Assembly: GCA_035041965.1 (NCBI GenBank)
Contig: JAPYMA010000100.1
Coordinates: forward strand, 186,001 to 250,000
Source of the DNA: Anisakis pegreffii
Lineage: Eukaryota; Nematoda; Chromadorea; Rhabditida; Anisakidae
Direction: 5' to 3'
DNA: 64,000 nucleotides
Shown here: positions 60,012-64,000 of the stretch, one piece after another
Layout of the letters: each line of letters starts with the position of its first letter
Position numbering within the stretch: the first letter of the stretch is position 1
Notes under the pieces: generated by a model
What the model was told of the DNA's origin: nothing
Seen by the model: only the letters and a program-made list of their open reading frames with translations
Database searches by the model: none
Made by a program: the position numbers and the translations under genes

Positions 60012-63000
60012 AGTTGGTTCAGTATGTCAATAGCTAGATAAATATCATAAAAATTCGTCGATTTCAAATAGAAACACTTGTAAAAAGGCTTAAAAAATTA
60101 TCTATCGATCTAACCAATTTTTCAGTAAGATTTTTTGGTGATACTCATTTGAATTGTTTATTAGTGCCGACGTTTCGTGTGATGCTAGTTTCTGTTTAGC
60201 CTTTCATGTGAATATTAACAAAATCTTATCCTTTATGGTGCAGAATTCACATGTAATTGATTAACAGCATCCCTTTGCGAAATCGCTTTACCAAGTCATT
60301 TCTCATCACTTCATCGAATCACTTTAATGCCTTCCCATTGACTGTTCGAAATTGCTATCGCTCAGAATGGTTATTTTCGGTCATTGTTTGACTTAGTTCA
60401 TCGGTAAAGTTGGCCGTTTTAATCGCAGTTTTACATCATCCGAGTCCTTTCGGGACAATGATAGGACAGTGATAACGAAAGGAACACAGATATAGTAGTA
60501 GAAGAAAAGTCCTATAAAGCGATCGCAATAAAATATAAATGAAATGCGGAAGCTCTACTGAGGCTTAATTCTGTTATAAGTGCACTATTCTCGAAGTGTG
60601 CTTGATTGTCCTAGGTGCGATTATTGCGTAAAGATGATGAGTAGGATGACGTAAATGCTTTGATCTATCATATGTATTGAATTGTACGCTAATAATTTGA
60701 ATGATTTCCTTGCTTCTATCACATTTTGATTGTCGATAGTTCTGAGCATAATGCCACGATTGATCGTCAAACGCTTCGAATGTTAATTGGTTGTGAGTGT
60801 GAAGTTGCTTGATTGAACAACGCAACTGAATCGTATAACTAACAGCTTTCTTGTACGTAATTATATTGTTCACTTAAAATTCTTGCTTGGCATTTTGTAT
60901 TGCAAATTCATCAACATTTTGTTGTTCTTAATTGTTGCATGAGATAGCTTTCAATAAATTCATATGCTCCTTAATATGTATTATATTTATTCATTCAACA
61001 AATCATACAAAGCTTCATCCGAACGTAAACATTATTCCATTCCACAGATCATTTCAATTTCGTTCACTTACCGTAAATTTTCATCTCATTAGTGCTCTAA
61101 TTAATGCCTTCACTGTGTTGTTCCACCCCTCCACGGAAGCGATGGGGCTTTGTATTCATCATAAACGCTCTGATATTTACCAAACTTAATTGAGTGTACT
61201 CTCGTTATTCACGTGAACACTTAGCTAAAAATTCAATGAAGAACGACGAGAAAAAGTTACGTTCGAATTGCATGATTCACGTCTTTTTTATAGCATTGAC
61301 TAAAATATTGGAAAATTTCGACAGCGAAATATAGCTGTACACTTTCTTAAGTGCAGCTTTTCTAATTCCTGGTTCTTATCGTCTCTGTTGTGAGAGAATA
61401 ACGAGAGTTGATCTTTGTAACTTACTATTGTATATGTTTGATGACTATGTCACGGTGCCCAAATTAACTGTTTGATGTGATTTATGCTTAACATTGTATG
61501 CAAAGTTTGATTGAGTTTTTTTGTTTTTCACTTCAACAAATCAAGCATGTCCATAGAGTATCTGTTTGACATTGACTGCTCATGCTATCTACGGGCCTAC
61601 TCCCATCTGATGTTGGAGAATTTCTGTGGACACAGTTTCCTTCGTTCAGTCAACAACAAATACTCAAATTCCATGATGAATTTGCGGTGGTTTTGTGATG
61701 GAGGGTTTAGTCGCCAACATGTGAAATGAAACTGTGTGGGCGGGGAAGGAGATAGGTGCTATGTACCTCTACGGCTGTCAGCATCTCAATTCAGTGGGAA
61801 AATATTCAAATTATTTGCTGTATTGAGTGGAAATATGAGATGTGCTGTTGATACGAAAAGTTGAGGTACACGAAATGTACTCTTTTGTGCATGACAATAT
61901 TCAAAATGTTTATTGTTGATGTTGAAAAAAGAAACGATATTACGAAACTCAATAAAGATTGATATGTGTATATTTGTATGGAAGTCAATCAATCTAATAA
62001 TTTGCTAACTGTTGGGGGTGCGGGATAGTATTCCAAGGGATGCGAGATAACAGTTCAATTAAAGTTGGTGAGGGTAAAGTTCAACGCGTACGTGTTTGTA
62101 ACATAGATGAGGGAGGACGTACGTATTTTTGAAAACGTTTTATGTACGGATGAAAATCTATCGGGAGTTTAGGCGACCATTACTTTTTTGTACTGTTTTT
62201 TCTTTTCCAAATGATCATTTTTTATAGGATAATAAAAGTTAGTTATAAAAAATTCTTTCGGTCACGTTTCTTTTTATTCCTAAATTAACTATTCTTGTGA
62301 GGAGGACGTGGATATTTTCAAATTTTTTAGAGGTTGAGGGTGAAAAAAAAGGTTAAGAACCATTGCGGTTACGTAATGAAAGAGAATAGACGTTTTCGCT
62401 CACACTTTTGTATTTACTAATCTTTAAAAACGGCTTGGTAATGAGCTCGAAGGACAGTTGAATTAGCTTGCATGACAGTGTCTCCAAATTCAAAACTTAA
62501 CGATCGTTACTTTCATCTCCCTCGAAAACTGAATAACGGTTATTGGCACGCAACTGAATTTATTATTACAACCTTTATAGCTTTTTTGGTAATTGTTCAA
62601 GCGGTAACATTTTTAACGTGTTGCGCATACTTTTTGTAAGTGATACATACTGCGCATATTTATCCAAGAATGAATGCACGAATTTCGTGATATTGATTGG
62701 TTTTCAGATGAGAAGAAACAGTAGAGATGAATGATGTAATGAGCCAAAGTGAAGGATCGATCGTGTTCCATTTCTGTTTTTTGAGATATTGTGATTGATA
62801 ATAAATATTATAAATTTGATGTTTATTGCGGTATGAACTGCTGCTGTTCAAAAATGAATTTACTGCTCTATTAAATTACTAAAAATATGTTGTTTTGTAG
62901 CATTTTCAAGCAAATACGATTCCATCGACATGTTTCATCATGGCCAAAAGCAAACCTCATCGCTACACAATGGGCATATCTTAGTTTTGCAAATAAAAAT

Positions 63001-63273
63001 ATAAACTACAAAGCTCAATAATCTGTTCATTTCGCAAAACAATAAACTGATCACTCAGAATGCAAGATGTATAGTTGTTATGTTTAGAGTCACGTTATAT
63101 CTCACTCAAAGCGTGATTCTTCATTGCAGTGATCGTTCTTCCAATGAATTTACCACGAATTTGCAGAATACGTGGACCGTATAAGGGAGATACTCAAAGA
63201 ACATCTTAGACAGATTTGATGAGCAACGCAAATGAAATATTCGTGTGCTGATTAAAGGAATGTTCCTCTGCAA
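60012..63273. other. 3' UTR of the TEP gene, then intergenic DNA
   Basis: AATAAA at 60527-60532 is the first good polyadenylation signal I saw after the TEP stop. Beyond it I see only AT-rich sequence. A 99-codon minus-strand frame at 60574-60873 has protein-like stretches but no splice or family support. Confidence 0.5.
60527..60532 (+). promoter_or_regulatory. tep: Putative polyadenylation signal of the TEP gene
   Basis: An exact AATAAA about 515 bases after the stop codon. It is a position-based call only. Confidence 0.4.
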
Positions 63274-63654
63274 CAGTGTTTCTCACGCCTGACAGCTCCA
63301 TTGCATGTTTCGATGGTCTTGCAGGCCGTCATTACTCACCCACCCTCCTACTACAAGAATTTAATGTTTCCAAGCATAACGTCAGAAGCAAATCCAGAGC
63401 CGATCCGGAAGTCCTCGATATTATGAAGGAAATTAATTTTCTGGAATGGAACAAGTATTTTTGAAGCTTCATTTATCAACTGCCGGAAAATTAAGAACCC
63501 CAACAATTAATAAGGAAAAGCAGTAGAAAAAAACCTTCGCCAATGATGAAAAAAATTGAAAATTTCTACCAGCAATACATTTATATTTTCAATTACCCCT
63601 TGACACCACCAAATTGTTCCCAGAGGGTAGTTCACCCCGCTGTTAGAAACATTG
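63274..63654. mobile_element. MITE, about 380 bp, same family as 47595
   Basis: It begins CAGTGTTTCTCACGCC and ends GCTGTTAGAAACATTG, imperfect inverted ends of hAT type. The flanking octamers CTCTGCAA and ATCTGGAA match at six of eight positions, which could be a decayed target duplication. The interior is similar to 47595-47890. There is no transposase. Confidence 0.65.
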
Positions 63655-64000
63655 ATCTGGAACGTACGGGTAGTTGGTTGTTGTCGTGGAATTTACGACA
63701 AAAATAGAAATCTGATATTCCGGTTCGAATAATCCGTTGACTTGAACAAGAATGACACGATGGTAGTTTCATATTCAGACAGTGCTTTTATTGATAACAA
63801 CAAACCACAAGTAATGAAAACCTGAAGCAAGGAACATGAAAAACACTTCAATAATAATTCAAGAATAAATAAACAAATTATCTCACCTATCTCAGCACGT
63901 AAAATCAATGAACAATTATGCTAGTAACTGCTGCAATATTCGTAACAAGCGAAGCACCAAATGGTCACTGCGTCGAGATGGTGTGAATGGTTGATGCAGA
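63655..64000. other. Window end, nothing recognised
   Basis: AT-rich sequence without supported features. Confidence 0.5.

Noticed and set aside
63276..63464. 62-codon plus-strand frame
   Set aside because: It lies wholly within a MITE whose second copy at 47595 does not keep the frame.

Overview
The window looks like nematode nuclear DNA. It is AT-rich, its genes are split by many introns, and nearly every splice acceptor I could place is the tight TTTCAG or TTTTAG type. One gene resembles a cysteine-rich secreted family known mainly from nematodes. I cannot name the species. Coding sequence is sparse and the rest is rich in small transposons and microsatellites, which suggests a fairly large, repeat-containing genome.

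Layout. Bases 1-105 are the end of a transposon whose family reappears at 51.6-53.2 kb. A minus-strand gene for a secreted cysteine-rich (CPG4-like) protein ends at 621, and its coding exons reach at least 4741. About 7 kb follow with nothing convincing except a hairpin and a TA microsatellite. A complete six-exon minus-strand gene for a Ras-family GTPase of the RASD/DIRAS type (262 residues, ending in CVIS) lies at 11828-14186. From 14.2 to 37.6 kb I see only isolated candidate exons, several hAT-type MITEs, and microsatellites.

The dominant feature is a plus-strand gene for a thioester-containing protein (TEP; complement C3 / alpha-2-macroglobulin / CD109 superfamily) from 37658 to 60011. 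I could join 30 exon positions in one continuous frame into about 1,540 residues. The protein has a signal peptide, MG domains, a C3-like RRRR processing site, an intact GCGEQ thioester, a catalytic-type histidine, and a GPI-type hydrophobic tail.

Exon position 15 is not one exon. Between 43.8 and 51.3 kb there are four different cassettes, each ending in a version of the FPE-x-W motif. Each enters in phase 1, leaves in phase 2 and has a length of 1 modulo 3, so exactly one cassette must be spliced in to keep the frame. A fifth, decayed cassette lies between B and C. The gene can therefore make at least four TEP isoforms that differ only in the variable bait-like segment. Drosophila Tep2 uses the same logic. 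The cassette cluster occupies an 11.5-kb stretch that also holds a perfect 22-bp hairpin and a Mutator-like foldback element with a hAT MITE nested inside it. From 60.0 kb to the end I see no gene, only another MITE.
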